Of a stretch of DNA of 64,000 nucleotides, positions 21,382 through 33,073 are shown in pieces. Source of the DNA: Helianthus annuus (Eukaryota; Streptophyta; Magnoliopsida; Asterales; Asteraceae); assembly GCF_002127325.2 (NCBI RefSeq), contig NC_035443.2, positions 28,425,838 through 28,489,837 of the forward strand. Reading direction: 5' to 3'. A program made the position numbers and the translations under genes. Below the pieces are notes generated by a model that had not been told where the DNA came from, ran no database searches, and saw only the letters and a program-made list of their open reading frames with translations. Positions within the stretch are counted from its first letter, which is position 1. The number at the start of each line of letters is the position of its first letter.

Positions 21382-22263
21382 TTGCTCGTCTACCTGCCAT
21401 TAGTTTGTAATCGTATTGAGTAAATGTATGAAGGTTTATTAAAAAAATTCTATATTATTAGAAAATTCAGAAAAAAATAAAAATAAATAAATAAAGTCAT
21501 GGCTGGTATTTTACACAAGTGGGCCAATTATGTTTTAATGAACGCCAGTGCATTCAACAAGCACATGGGCTGGTTGTGGGCTGTTACAATTTTGGTTACT
21601 TCGGCCACTTGTGTTATAAATTTATATTTGGATTCATATCCTCCAAGTTAAATCAAAGTGTCAAGACTTATTAAAATACGTGGGCCAATGATAGTTAATA
21701 CATTGAAAGTTTGGATAGGTTCTTACGGATTTAATTAAATTCAAGTGGGCCAGCCGATTGATATTTGGTTCAATATTGGACCAAGGATTAAGGATTTAAC
21801 AGGGTCTTTGCAAACTGAGCTGCAAGTTTATAAAAGATTTGAATTTGGATTGGTTAGGGTTTGATTTTTTTTTTTAAATAAAATTGTGTCAGGTTATAAT
21901 TGTTAGAAGTTCTTTGGGACATCAGTTAAAGTGTCTTAGAAGTTTGACCGGGGTGATTCAAGTAAAAGTGATTTGGTGACGTGTTGATAAAATCAAAACT
22001 GAAAGCTCAAAGAGGTCAATAGTTACTAAAAGGCAAGACACGTCTCCATTAATGTTGATTCAGAAGATTATTATGAGTGGAAATTGAAGTTTGAGTTGTT
22101 CATTAATTAGTTTATTTAAGTTTGTGGGTTTTATTAGCTAAAAAGGGTACACACGACCAATTCAAGAAGGTTCAACCAAAGAATTACAAGTTAACAATTT
22201 GAATAGTCGACAAAAAGTTGAATATGCCTGCCAAAAGAAAACATTTATTCTTAACAAACGCTT
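21382..22263. other. AT-rich DNA, no gene; last 100 bp may be gag-derived
   Basis: No ORF is supported. The final stretch (about 22150-22263) reads on into 23616 if the LTR element at 22264-23610 is ignored. That continuation looks like a decayed Copia gag, so the LTR element probably landed in an older element. Confidence 0.4.
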
Positions 22264-22587
22264 TGATAAGTATCAAACTCAAAAGAAATTAGACGGAAGC
22301 CAGAAAGGAATTTAGAGAGAATTCAGACTCAATATTTTTCATTCATATTCTCGTTAAACAAAGATGGAAACAATTTAAAGGAAAATTACATCACCACTCT
22401 TCCCTAAAATTAAGGATGACCACTCCTATATTTCAGACACATCATACCCACTTTCTTAACAACCACATACTACACTAACTAATTAAATAAAAATATAAAA
22501 TAACAACTTATTTATAAAACTTGAATCCCACGATCACAGCCATGCATGAACATGTAATGGTGACATGGTAAGGGAAGGTATACAACA
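22264..22587 (-). repeat. 3' LTR of the compact element (324 bp)
   Basis: Direct repeat of 23287-23610, preceded by CGCTT. No difference from its partner was seen, implying a recent insertion. Confidence 0.92.
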
Positions 22588-22622
22588 TTCCACCCTCCTT
22601 AAACAACCCTTATCCTCAAGGA

Positions 22623-23252
22623 TTAAGCTGGATCATTAACGGTGCACCAAGGTGGTCGCCACTCGGTTCTCCCAGCAGCATTCGGAGCAGTTTTAATGTA
22701 GCTCCACGGTGGCCGCCAGTCACGGTTTGGGGTTGCTCCATTTATTTGTGTCACTTGCTCTGTTGTCGTACTCGTATACACGACCTTTCTCAGCCCAGAA
22801 GAAACCATTGATGCCTGAATCAGAGATGGGGTAGGTTTTGGTTTGGATGACGGCTCGGTCGTAGTGGCTTTTTGCGGTGATGCCGGTACGGGTTTTGAAG
22901 TCAATGGGGTTGGTATAGAACAGTGGTTATTGGAGGTGGGGCGGCGGAAGTTTTTTTTCGGTGGTTGATTGGTGACAGAAACTTGTTTTGGTGTCATGGA
23001 GGAAACAACTGGTGGTGGAGGTGATGGTACGGGAACGGAAATGGGTATTGGTTTGGCTGCCAAAACAGGTGATGCGGTGACGGAAACGGGCGGTGGAGAT
23101 GGTGGTGATGAGTTTTGGGTTTGGGGGGTTTCCCACGCGGTTTGGAGCGATCGAAATTCGTTAAAGACAGTTTGCAACTGAGATTCAAGCTTTACAAGGG
23201 ATTCATTCATCCATTGATAAAACTCGGCTTCGGATAGAGCGTGAGCAACCAT
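22623..23252 (-). CDS. Proline-rich protein of unknown function with two WRPPW motifs, inside a compact LTR element
   Basis: This 209-residue frame starts at an ATG 21 bases after the primer-binding site and ends 22 bases before the polypurine tract. The N-terminus (about 1-45, with LESQLQTVFNEFRSLQTAW) could form a short amphipathic helix or coiled coil. Residues 45-165 are rich in Pro, Ser, Thr and Val. The C-terminus holds two copies of WRPPW about 30 residues apart overall, the second followed by CTVNDPA at the end. There is no CCHC knuckle, protease DSGA or RT motif. It may be a leftover of the N-terminal leader of a Gypsy gag or a captured host gene; I do not recognise it. The frame is intact in an element with apparently identical LTRs. 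Confidence 0.6.
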   Translation of the reverse strand: MVAHALSEAEFYQWMNESLVKLESQLQTVFNEFRSLQTAWETPQTQNSSPPSPPPVSVTASPVLAAKPIPISVPVPSPPPPVVSSMTPKQVSVTNQPPKKNFRRPTSNNHCSIPTPLTSKPVPASPQKATTTEPSSKPKPTPSLIQASMVSSGLRKVVYTSTTTEQVTQINGATPNRDWRPPWSYIKTAPNAAGRTEWRPPWCTVNDPA

Positions 23253-23273
23253 GGTCCGAGGGGGATCACGACA

Positions 23274-23285
23274 GCTCTGATACCA
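23274..23285 (-). promoter_or_regulatory. Primer-binding site, initiator tRNA-Met (compact element)
   Basis: The minus strand reads TGGTATCAGAGC one base inside the LTR at 23287. It defines the minus orientation of the element. Confidence 0.92.
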
Positions 23286-23286
23286 C

Positions 23287-23610
23287 TGATAAGTATCAAA
23301 CTCAAAAGAAATTAGACGGAAGCCAGAAAGGAATTTAGAGAGAATTCAGACTCAATATTTTTCATTCATATTCTCGTTAAACAAAGATGGAAACAATTTA
23401 AAGGAAAATTACATCACCACTCTTCCCTAAAATTAAGGATGACCACTCCTATATTTCAGACACATCATACCCACTTTCTTAACAACCACATACTACACTA
23501 ACTAATTAAATAAAAATATAAAATAACAACTTATTTATAAAACTTGAATCCCACGATCACAGCCATGCATGAACATGTAATGGTGACATGGTAAGGGAAG
23601 GTATACAACA
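23287..23610 (-). repeat. 5' LTR of the compact element (324 bp)
   Basis: Direct repeat of 22264-22587, followed by the target duplication CGCTT (23611-23615). Confidence 0.92.
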
Positions 23611-23615
23611 CGCTT

Positions 23616-23791
23616 TACCAAGAAATATCTTCTCATAAAATACAAAACTTCAGAAGCACTTTGGGATGTGCTGAATGAGAAATTTGGAAGTATTGAAAAG
23701 GAAGAATCAAAGATGCAGAGGGATTGTGATCTGAGATTTGAGAAATCCTTTGTTTCTTATTTCAGAGATGTCATCACAATCTGAGGTTTCT
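23616..23791 (+). pseudogene. Fragment of a Copia-type gag
   Basis: An open stretch on the plus strand contains SEALWDVLNEKFGSIEKEE, which has the pattern of the UBN2-like capsid region of plant Copia gag. It ends at a TGA at about 23789. The upstream part seems to lie before 22264, interrupted by the compact LTR element. Confidence 0.45.
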
Positions 23792-25709
23792 TGCAACTCT
23801 CTTTAAGGTTCAATCAAGTTTTTGTTGATGTCATCAAGTTCCCACTTGATTGACGATTTGGGTTTGGGTTTGCATTTGCATTTGATTTAATAAATCCCCC
23901 CTGAATTGATACTTCAGAACTTTATCTACAAGGTTCCTAACACAATCCTTTGATTTGCTAAACCGCAATCTTAATGAATATTAATGAATTCGAAACTAAG
24001 CAATGTAGATTTTCCATTTCGACGTTAATCAAATCCGCGTTCGGTTTTAACGCACTCCCTTCTCGATCCATTGATCCTTAAAAACCCAACTAGCAATTGA
24101 TAGAATCTTCAAATACCACACTGGTCATCTTCAAATTAAGGAATACTCATGAAAATCTGAAATCCCGTTTTCCGTAAATCAACGTTATGCACAACCATTT
24201 TTAATGAATGATCAGTGTAAACGATAATCTCCACAATCCGCAAATCATCATCGGATCAAAAATTATCTAGTAACACACTAAGATCTTCAAAGTACAATGA
24301 TAAACGTTCTTCAAAGATCAATTATATAGTCTTCTCCGTTTCAAGCATCATTATTTCCTGACGATGAGTTTAGAAAATAACTCATCTGCTTGAAAATCCA
24401 CTATGTAGTCTTTCCAGACAAAGCTACCACTATCAATCTCATTCATTGTTTTACCAATATAATAATAAATTGAAAACTCCTCTGAAAACTGATGTTCGAT
24501 AAAGACCGCTTGATAGTATTTGCAAACCAGCTTGACGATGACCTCAATTTGTTTTCAAACCGAAGAATACGAGATATTATACATTACCACATAATTTGAA
24601 TCAAAACCACCCGAATACTGTTGCATATCTTCTCTGTCACTTTTCCTCTAAATTTCCAAAAATGTTTGAAATTTCAATATATGATGTGAAATTTTTATCC
24701 CCCTCATTTTTTTGGCAAATTCTGACCACTATAAAATCTACACTAAATTTCCAATAATTTCCCCCTCAATCTTGGCAAATTCGGATATCTACTCTCTTTA
24801 AAATGTCAACTTTGCGGAATATTTGTTTTTTTGTTCCATAAAAGTCCGTTTATTATCAGTTGCGGAATTTTACATTTTGGTCCATTAATAGTCACTTCTC
24901 CGATTGATGTACATTATGAAATGGTTTCCATGACTACCGCACTATCATTAATCCTCTCTGTGATTTCATCACCGTAAACTTTCTCAGAATCATCTGAGGT
25001 GTCCTCGAATAATTCGTATTAAAGATTAAAATCTCGAAAAAATTTCTATCACCAATTTTTTGGGACACTCGTCTCGTTCCCGCGAACAAAAGATGTCTTT
25101 TTTTTTTTTTTTTTTACATTTGTGCACGCATGACTTCTCCCTGAGCGTATGACTCTTGCGCATGTATGACTTTTACGATTGTTCTCCTGCGCGCGTATGA
25201 CTCATGCGCTTTAGCTTTTGGTGGGGCGCACGTAAGACTCGCACACTCCAACATGCTATTTGCAATATTTCAATCCAAAATCTTATTTCTTTGAATTTGA
25301 TGACGAAATCACTTTTAACATGTGCGAAAATCAATTCTGATCAAGAATATATCTTCAATTTGACATTTCAACCACGAATTGATCTCCAATTTTGATTTTT
25401 ACGTCTAAAACACACAAATCATGAGCGTTGGTGATTCAATCCAAAGTTTGATCGAGTGAACAATTCAATTAGTCTTTTAATTCCCTTAGTCTTCTGATCA
25501 ATTAAATTCTAGTTGAATCCTTCATCCCCTTGAACCACCATTAGAGCTTTTTCTTTTGGAGTTGAATTTGATGATGCCGAACTCTCAATCGGGATCAACT
25601 TTGAATTAACTGAGCCTGAACTTAGATTATGTGGTCGGTGTTGATTACTTCTCTAGTAATAATCACTCCTTTCGAACGGATTATAGTTAGCTTCAACTTC
25701 TCTGTAGGT
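23792..25709 (-). other. Non-coding 3' part of a decayed Copia element
   Basis: No pol sequence is found. On the minus strand, purine tracts of the form GAGGGGGA or GGGGGGATTTATT occur at about 23893-23905, 24700-24716 and 24761-24776, like multiple polypurine tracts. Near 24585-24630 the minus strand carries GCAACAGTATTCGGGTGGTT, which also occurs in the non-autonomous element at 31025-33537. Around 25110-25260 there are repeated GCGYRTATGACTC motifs. A T-run of about 20 is at 25098-25117. Confidence 0.4.
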
Positions 25710-27133
25710 ACATTCCCTTTTGAAATGCCCTCGTTCACCACATTTAAAACACGTAACTTTCGATTTACAAAAACCTATCTTCGAGCGTGTCTCCTCAAGA
25801 TTGTTTCTCCCTATAATCTAAATCAATATTTGAGCTCTCCTCTGGCGCTTGCCATACACCACTTGATATCAATTAACTCCATCTCCTCAGGATCAATTTG
25901 ATCATAATCCTATTTTGTAAGATTATAATTTCCGATTCTTCCTAGAACCAAACTTTTGTCGGACTGTAGCATTGAGGCGAGGAGTGCAACATGCACTTGG
26001 ACATTCGAATGGGGAGATCCTTAAGATTTATGAGATTCAAAGCGACATTACATTGAAGATTCTCAAAGCTTTGGTTTTGATTTTGTTGAGGTTGTGGTTG
26101 TTTATTTTGTTGAGGTTGAAATTTTTGACTCTGAAAGCTTTGAGTTTGTTGAGTGAATGGAAAATTTCCTCCATACCTTGATTGTGGGCTTTGATTAGGT
26201 GAAGAAAATTTTCCATAGCTACTTCCAACAAATGCATTTCCATTCCCAACAACTTTGTTTTCTTCAAGTAGTACCATCGTTTGAATATACCCACCTCTTC
26301 CGTCAAGAATTGCAATATACTTCATCTATGTCACATCAGCACTAAAACCAGTTTGAATATTTTGACTGGGTATTTCAGAACCTTTGTAATATAACCCGAT
26401 GTCTAGTGGCACTGAATAGGCTTTCATCTTAGCTTTCTTCCTTAACTCTAAATCATGAGCTTCCAATTTCGTTATGAATTCACTTAGCATCAAACATGTA
26501 TATTCAGCTGTCCTTGAAATTAGAATCATCATGAACAACTTCCAATCTTCATCCGATGAGCATCGGCGAACTTCTCAATCTGATCTTTTTGATCTGGAAC
26601 TAGTCTATGTCTTCTTATCTTAGCTATCAAATGAAAGAATCTTTCAATTAGTTGTTGAAAAATTTCCCCTCTTATCGCAATAAAAATATCAAACTTTTCT
26701 TGATGAGATCTGCTTTGTTTTTCTAAATGTCTAGATTTCCTCTGTATTTCCTTTTCAATGATATCCACAGAGATTGTGATGTATCAAACCCTTGTAACAT
26801 ATGTAAAATGTCGTCCTTTAAAGATTCTTGAAGAAGATTAAACATTTTTCTCTCTCACATAAACCGGTATTTCACTTATGGGAATGTGAGATATTTTGAC
26901 CCTTTCTCTGTCTTCCTTCCTTAGAACTCTATATTCATCTTCGATAGCCATTCACGCCTCTATTGATTAGCTTGTACCTACATCTCGAACCATTCAGCCC
27001 AACCCGGATAATCTTCCATTCGAAGCAGTTTTGGAGGCTTATTTGTAGTACCCATCATATTCACTAAATTCATGTTTTGAACAAACGGTGTTGAACTCCC
27101 TGCTGCAAAAGCATTATAATCTCCTGAATCCAT
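25710..27133 (-). pseudogene. gag: Decayed Copia gag
   Basis: The minus-strand frame starts at an ATG at 27133 and gives a typical plant Copia gag beginning with KPPKLLRMEDYPGWAEWFE, then breaks at TAG and TAA codons near 26990-26900. Further pieces follow (26768-26529, 26538-26326, 26325-25942), including a KLEAHDLELRKKAKMKAYS stretch and a Gln-rich segment. A CX2CX4HX4C zinc knuckle, CFKCGERGHFKREC, lies at 25710-25751. Several stops and frame changes make it non-functional. No RT or integrase follows, so the element may have been gag-only. Confidence 0.75.
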
Positions 27134-28062
27134 TTCGAACACTTTAACAATTTTCACTCAATTTAAGCGTATGACCTCCAAGTGTGGGACTCTATGTGTA
27201 GGACTCTTGAAACACAGTACCCTTTAAACGTCGAATTAATGAACCGCAAGACTTCTAGGAGCGTAGAACCCTCCTGCGTACGGATGTCTTCTACGATTGA
27301 TGCCCTTGCGCGCATAGGAACTCCTACGTGGGACTCCTACATGTGAGACCCTTTTGCGCTCAGACTCGTTTTTGCAAGTTTTTTGATGATTTGAATGTGA
27401 AAATGGATGATTATGGGTGTAGTCTTTTGATATGTTTCTCTAGAATAGAAAAGAAAGGTCTAGGAAGAAATTCAGGACTTTTTAACTGTGGAATCTCTTC
27501 AAATGATGAAAAATGAAACTTTTTGACTGAATTCTTCAATTCTAAGCTTGGTCACAAGTAGATATCAATTCTTGAGTTCTAATTCAACTTGTAGGAACGA
27601 GAACGATGTTTAGACGGGAGTTTGGAAAGAGATAATACTAACTTGGTAGAAATTTATGCACTATAACGCTTAGTAAACCCGGTTTTGTTAGCTTCCAAAT
27701 CATACTGAAAGAGCATACATCATTAATTCCTAGGAAAGAACACGCAGTTCGATCCCCTCTCAAATCTGAAAACTACCAAACCTTATGAACCTAAGCGCGT
27801 CACACTGCGTGCGTAGGACTCATGTGCAGGTTTATGACATCTGCTCTTAATCATTCTAAATCACACATACAACTATACAATATTCAACACATGCTCTATC
27901 TGCCCTATTGGCATAATAACTAACAGTTTGTTCTTCAAACAATGACAATGGTGGATCCTATAGTTTATAATATATCTAATGGATTCTCAGACAGTGAAGG
28001 AAAATATTTAGGCTACAAAAAGCAGTGATGTTAGTGATGTCGGTGATTAACTTCCACAATAT
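27134..28062 (-). repeat. Leader/LTR-like region with repeated TGCGTAGGACTC motifs
   Basis: Upstream of the gag pseudogene, between about 27165 and 27840, variants of GCGTAGGACTC and TACGTGGGACTC recur some eight times, as do GCGCGCAT-type strings. This resembles the motif-rich LTRs of the other elements here. I could not fix LTR borders, a PBS or a TSD. The 62-codon frame at 27328 is not supported as a gene. Confidence 0.35.
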
Positions 28063-28320
28063 TTGAATAACAATAAAGAAATTCCAAGTGTTAAAAGGAA
28101 AATTCTAATACAACCATGTATTGAATTCGATAAGAGTGGAAGTGTTCCAAGTAAAAATGTTAAATGTGAAAATATAAAAAGAATATATTTCAACAAAAAA
28201 AAATCTAAAACAAAAAAAAAGGTTGAAATGAGAAAACCCTCTGAAGTGGCAAAGGTAAAGTCTTTTTTTCAAAAGTCTGCTTTGAAACCTCTGTTAGGTA
28301 TCAAAAGACGTTTGGATTGA
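28063..28320 (+). pseudogene. Basic, gag-like fragment
   Basis: This 85-codon frame is Lys-rich (IKRIYFNKKKSKTKKKVEMR) and ends KPLLGIKRRLD. The composition suits the linker of a Copia gag or gag-protease. A diverged repeat of its last codons appears at 28378-28405. It lies just upstream of the Copia pol remnant and is probably part of the same old element. Identity is tentative. Confidence 0.3.
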
Positions 28321-29875
28321 TATAACAGTGGTTGGTACATTTGTTTATCTTTTGGTCAACAGATGGATGGAAACTCATGTTTGAAGCCTCTGTTGGGTTA
28401 GAAACAGAGTTTTTAAAAGAAATAGTTGTTGGTTTTTGATAAAGAGTGGCTCTGTTTAACTTTTATAGTCAAGCAGTGGGTAGTGAATCGGTGGTTCATT
28501 CTTACAAACAGTGATTAGCAAAAGTTAAACAAAGTTCTGAATTACCTACCCGTAGAATGTAAATGGGTATTCAAAACAAAATTGGATCCGAATAGGAACG
28601 TTGAACACTACAAATCGAGATTGGTTGCAAAGGGCTACACTCTGAAAGAGAGAATTGATTATCAAAAGACTTTTGCACCTGTCTCTCTTAAATATTCATT
28701 AAGGATCATTATGGCTCTACTAGGTCATTACGATTTAGAGTTGCATCAGATGGACGTTAAAACCACTTTCCTTAATGGATACTTAGAGGAATATGTGTAC
28801 ATGAAACAACCTGGAGGCTTTAAACCTGAAGGTCAATAACATCTAATTTCTAAGTTGAAGAAATCCGTATACGGGTTAAAATAAGCATCACATCAATGGT
28901 ATCTCAAGTTTGATGAAGTCATGAAGAAACAAGGTTTTGTAAAAAAAACAATTGGATCAATACACCTACCTCAAGATGTGTGAGAACAACTTTACTATAC
29001 TTGTCCTTTACATACATGGTATTCTATTGGCAAGTAATACTTTAGATATGTTGCATGAGTTGAGTGGTTACTCTCGCATAACTTCGACATGAAGGATCTC
29101 GGAGATACTTCTTACATCATTAGCATCGAAATTCACCGAGACAGACACAAATGGATCTTAAGATTACCTCAAAGGGCCTACATAGATTGTGTCCTTACAC
29201 ACTACAACATGCAATAGTGCAAACCCTTTGTCGCTCCAATAGTTTAGGGAGATGTTTTCGGTTCATTCCAGTGTCCAACAATAGAGGTTAAAAAGGTGCA
29301 AATGAGCCAAATACCTTATGTGCCAGTAGTCGGGAGCCTGGTGTATGCTCAAGCCTGTACTCACCCTCATATCACTTATATTGCTGGAATGCTAGGTCGT
29401 TATCAAACTAATGGTGGCCTAGATCACGGAAAGCAGCTAAGAATGTACTTCGTTATTTGCAATGGACAAAAGACTATAAACTGACTTATAGAAGAATTGA
29501 TAATTTAGAACTGGTAGGTCGTAGGGGTATGCAAAGTTGGTTAAACATGGGTTCGGTTAACCGAGGGATCGGTTAACTGAAAAGTATTAACCATAACCAT
29601 AACCAATGGTCGGTTAACCGTTGTCCGGTTAATCATTGGTTATGGATCGGTTTCGGTAAATTATCCAATGTATATAAAACATGTAAAATATAAACTCATG
29701 AATATAGAACCTGCAAGATTATATTGATACTATATGTATATTGGTAATGGGCCCTATGTACATAATAAAAAAACAATAACTAATTATCAATTAGAGTAAA
29801 AGATTAAACAAAATCTAGTGGGCTATGAACTTATAAATAACATTACATTATATAGAGTTTGGTAAATTGATTATA

Positions 29876-29933
<58 letters not shown>

Positions 29934-29935
29934 CA

Positions 29936-30825
29936 GGGGATGGTTCAAATGAAAACCACTTTTATTGTGAAAACTCGAAAACTAACTAAAAAAGCCTAAA
30001 AAAACCTAAAAAACATACAATTTTTTTTTTTTACAATTTCTTTAGAAAAATCGCTACATTTTATATATGGAAAAAAAATTTCAAAAAAAAAAAAAAATTT
30101 TTTTTTGTTGTACTGCACATGTGCACTAATACGGAAAGCCTAAACCACTTAACTCACCCCCCACCGACACCCCCCAAAAACCTAAACCCCCCACCCCTCC
30201 CCCCCCCCCCCAAAACCTAAATTCACCCTCCCACCAAAAGCCTAACCCCCCCCCAAAAAAAAAAAAAAAAAAAACCTAAACCCCCCACCCCCCACCCTCC
30301 CGAAAACCTAAAACTAAACCCTAAACATAAACCTGAAAAAAACCTAACCCCCCCACCCCCACCCCCACCCCCACCCCCCAAAAACCTAAACCCCCCTCCC
30401 CCCCCCACACCCAAAAACCTAATCCTAATCCTAAACCTCCAAAAAAACTAACCCTAAAAGCTAAACTAGAATCAAAAAACTAATTTTAAGCATGTAATGC
30501 ACATTGTAGTACATGTTATATTGCACATGTGCACTACTATAATAATAGTATTGAAAACAAGACGACACCATAAATCTTTTTTTATGTCATAAAAAATATG
30601 TTCGAATATACTTGAATGAAAGATAAGAAAATTTGTGATCTTATGGTGCCATTTTTGTTTAAAATGATAACGTATGGAGAAATGAGAAATGTTTGAAAAG
30701 TTATATATTTTTTGTTCCAATTTTACCCCTCCTTCATTAAAAGTCTTCCCTCCCTCCTTTTTAGTGGGTTTTAGTTAGTTTTCTAGTTTTCACAATAACT
30801 AGTGGTTTTCATTTGAACCTTCCCC
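29936..30825. mobile_element. MITE 1, in a (TA)n tract inside the hAT element
   Basis: Inverted repeats of about 55 bp begin GGGGATGGTTCAAATGAAAA at the left and end with the complement of AGGGGAAGGTTCAAATGAAA at the right. TA microsatellites flank both ends (29874-29933 and 30826-30850). The interior has C-rich, CCTAAA-like low-complexity DNA and two TGCACATGTGCA palindromes. Related to MITE 3. Confidence 0.75.
30150..30475. repeat. C-rich tract with degenerate CCCTAAA-like units
   Basis: Runs of 6-11 C alternate with AAACCTAAA or AACCCTAAAC, reminiscent of plant telomere repeat CCCTAAA but irregular. The minus strand is G-rich with several G-runs of five or more, so G-quadruplexes are possible. 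A similar tract is in MITE 5. Confidence 0.65.
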
Positions 30826-31024
30826 TATATATATATATATATATATATATGTTTGCCTGACCGGTTCGGTTCGCTTATTTTCGGTATTAGATATATGATT
30901 AAGAGAAATAGAAACAAAAAATTTGGTTATTCAGAAAAAAAAGAACCATCGGTTGTTGCTTCAGTTCAGTTTTTTCTGTTCAGTTAATTCGGTTTTATGC
31001 ACACCCCTAGTAGGCTGACCTGAT

Positions 31025-31500
31025 TGTTGGTGCATATTGTGTATGTCCGCCACTGTGCGAATACGCTAAATAGAGTGTGTGCTGAATATTGTATAGAATA
31101 GTGTGAAATCCAGTATGAACTGAAAGGTTTAGTGATGTAACAGCTCCATCGTACGAAGGGAGTCCCTTCATACAAACGGACACATGAGTGGGTTCGTACG
31201 GATCCACAAGATCACACCCAGTTCGTACGAAGGGACCGTAGGTGGGTTCGTACGATGGCGTGTTGCCTATATATATGGGTGTTGGGGTCTTGTGTTAGAC
31301 AAGCTTTTGGTTACCTGAGGGGAGATACTTTCCAACTGGTTTCATGGGTATATAACTTTGAATCATTAATAGAAACCTTAATAGAAACCTGATTAAATTG
31401 ACTTGTTCGGTGTCGGTTTCTACTTCTACTCATTTCTTATCACCGAGCCGGTTATCTCGGGACCAAAACTCCTTCAAACCTGAGGGATCGTGGACTCTCA
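31025..31500 (+). repeat. 5' LTR of the 31-kb element
   Basis: It begins TGTTGGTGCATATTG and ends GGACTCTCA. It includes TTCGTACGAAGGGA palindromes (about 31149-31255) and a TATA stretch at 31268-31276. It carries an 11-base repeat (CTTAATAGAAACC) absent from the partner. Confidence 0.88.
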
Positions 31501-31501
31501 A

Positions 31502-31514
31502 TTAGTATCAGAGC
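31502..31514 (+). promoter_or_regulatory. Primer-binding site, initiator tRNA-Met (one mismatch)
   Basis: TTAGTATCAGAGC starts two bases after the 5' LTR. The canonical site reads TGGTATCAGAGC. Confidence 0.75.
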
Positions 31515-31779
31515 TACGGTACCGACTCAATCGATCTAACAGTTGATTGAATGACCTACGCTCATAATTTTTAGATTTTTTGGAGGTTTTGACATTAAAC
31601 ATCGAATAAACATTAAATTAAAGGTCAATTCACCGATGGAATTTGAAATTGAAGACATCATTAGATTCGTGATTGATTTTCTCACAATCTTGTGAAGTTT
31701 TATCATGAAATTCGCAGAAATAAAGATTCTGGATCAAAAAAGGTGTTTGGAAGTGTTCTTGAGAAATTAGTTTCGCTGG

Positions 31780-31915
31780 TACAAACGCACAGCTTCGTGC
31801 GAAGGCGCAGCTTCGTACGAACCGGTGTTACAGCTTCGTACGAAAGGACCGGCTTTGTACGAAAGGACCGGCTTCGTACAAAGGGACCAGGTTCATACGA
31901 AGCGACCATGGTGCA
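31780..31915. repeat. TTCGTACGAA palindrome array in the leader
   Basis: Six to seven copies of CTTCGTACGAA or decayed forms (TTTGTACGAAA, TTCGTACAAA, TTCATACGAA), mostly followed by GGACC, sit just inside the element. The same motif is in both LTRs. Variants differ chiefly by C-to-T or G-to-A at CpG, as expected from methylated DNA. Confidence 0.75.
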
Positions 31916-33061
31916 AAATGTCAAATTGATCCGGAACAAATGCCTAAAAAAGGCATTTTTTATCGCAATGACGAGATGAGTCTCTAGAAAAAATTTGGTG
32001 GTTGAAAATTTTTTCGAGTTTTTAACGACCAGGCTGGGTTGTTCAGGGACACCGTCCGGGGCTTCAGCGAACATATTTGATGATGCGATCACAGATTGTG
32101 GAAATTAGTGGAGTAGTCATGATACTGGTGCAGAATGTTTATCATCTGGGTTATCTGACTATTAATGGGCCGTAACGTAAAATCCGCAATGATGAAAACC
32201 TGACGTTTGAGGAAAAATTGTCATATTTTCAGCATAGTCGAGTTTTTCAGAGATAAAAAGAGAACTGAATTGCTCAATTTGAGGGGAAATTCAGTGATAA
32301 GACGTTAGTATTTTCAAAAATGAGGGGGAATCAAAATTTCGTAGAATATATTGAAATTCCGGCATTTTTGAAATTCATGACAATGCAACAGTATTCGGGT
32401 GGTTCCAACTTCAGAATAGTCTGGGAATGTGAATCTGATTGTGGATGAATGCTTCTGAGATCTGGATTGTCCGAGAGGGTAAATCTAAATGTGGACGAAA
32501 GCTTCGGAGATCTGAATGCATTACAAGATGATTTGTTATCCGTTGAAGATGTGCTGATTGTGGAGAATACCGTTTACACGGATCAATCATTCAGAAGGTG
32601 CTTAAAAGTGATCACGGAAAACAGAATTTCAGATTTTTGGGGGTAATCACAGATTTGAAGTTAACCAGTGAGGTACTCGAAGTTTCTATCAGTTGCCGGT
32701 TGAGTTTTTGTACAATAAACAGATCAAGCAGGCGGAATGCGTGCGATGGTGCTGAAATGATATATAAAAAACCGAATGCGGATGTAGTTAAAGTTGAAAC
32801 ACAGAAGCTGCATTTAATAGTTTCAAGTTGATGATTATTCTTGAAGATTGCAGTTGAGCAGATCAGAGGAGGAGGAGTGAACTATGCAAACAAAGAACTG
32901 AAGATTCATTTCAGGGGGAATTTATGCATAACATTGTCAAAGTAAACCCGGATCATCAATCAAGGGGGAATTTATTGAAGATTTCAAGATGCCTGATTGA
33001 AGTTGCCGAATATTCCAAACACGGCTCAAGGTTTTCAACGTGACGATTTGACAGTGACGAC

Positions 33062-33073
33062 CAAGGGGGAATC
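33062..33073 (+). promoter_or_regulatory. Polypurine tract of the 31-kb element
   Basis: CAAGGGGGAATC lies directly before the 3' LTR (TGTTAGTG at 33074). Confidence 0.8.

Larger units (their letters stand above)
22264..23610 (-). mobile_element. Compact non-autonomous LTR retrotransposon with one ORF (1,347 bp)
   Basis: Two 324-bp LTRs (22264-22587 and 23287-23610) look identical by eye and run TGATAAG to ACAACA. CGCTT is duplicated at 22259-22263 and 23611-23615. A tRNA-Met primer site lies at 23274-23285, one base from the LTR, and a purine tract (minus strand AAGGAGGGTGGAA) at 22588-22600. The 699-bp interior is almost filled by one ORF. Size is in the range of TRIM/SMART elements, but those normally code for nothing. 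Confidence 0.92.
29522..31009. mobile_element. Non-autonomous hAT-like element in Copia pol
   Basis: It begins TAGGGGTATGCA and ends TGCACACCCCTA, terminal inverted repeats typical of a plant hAT group, followed inward by GGTTCGGTTAACCG-type sequence. The 8-bp target duplication is GTAGGTCG (29514-29521) against GTAGGCTG (31010-31017), with two mismatches. The interior has no transposase and is mostly occupied by a second MITE inserted in a (TA)n tract. Confidence 0.75.
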
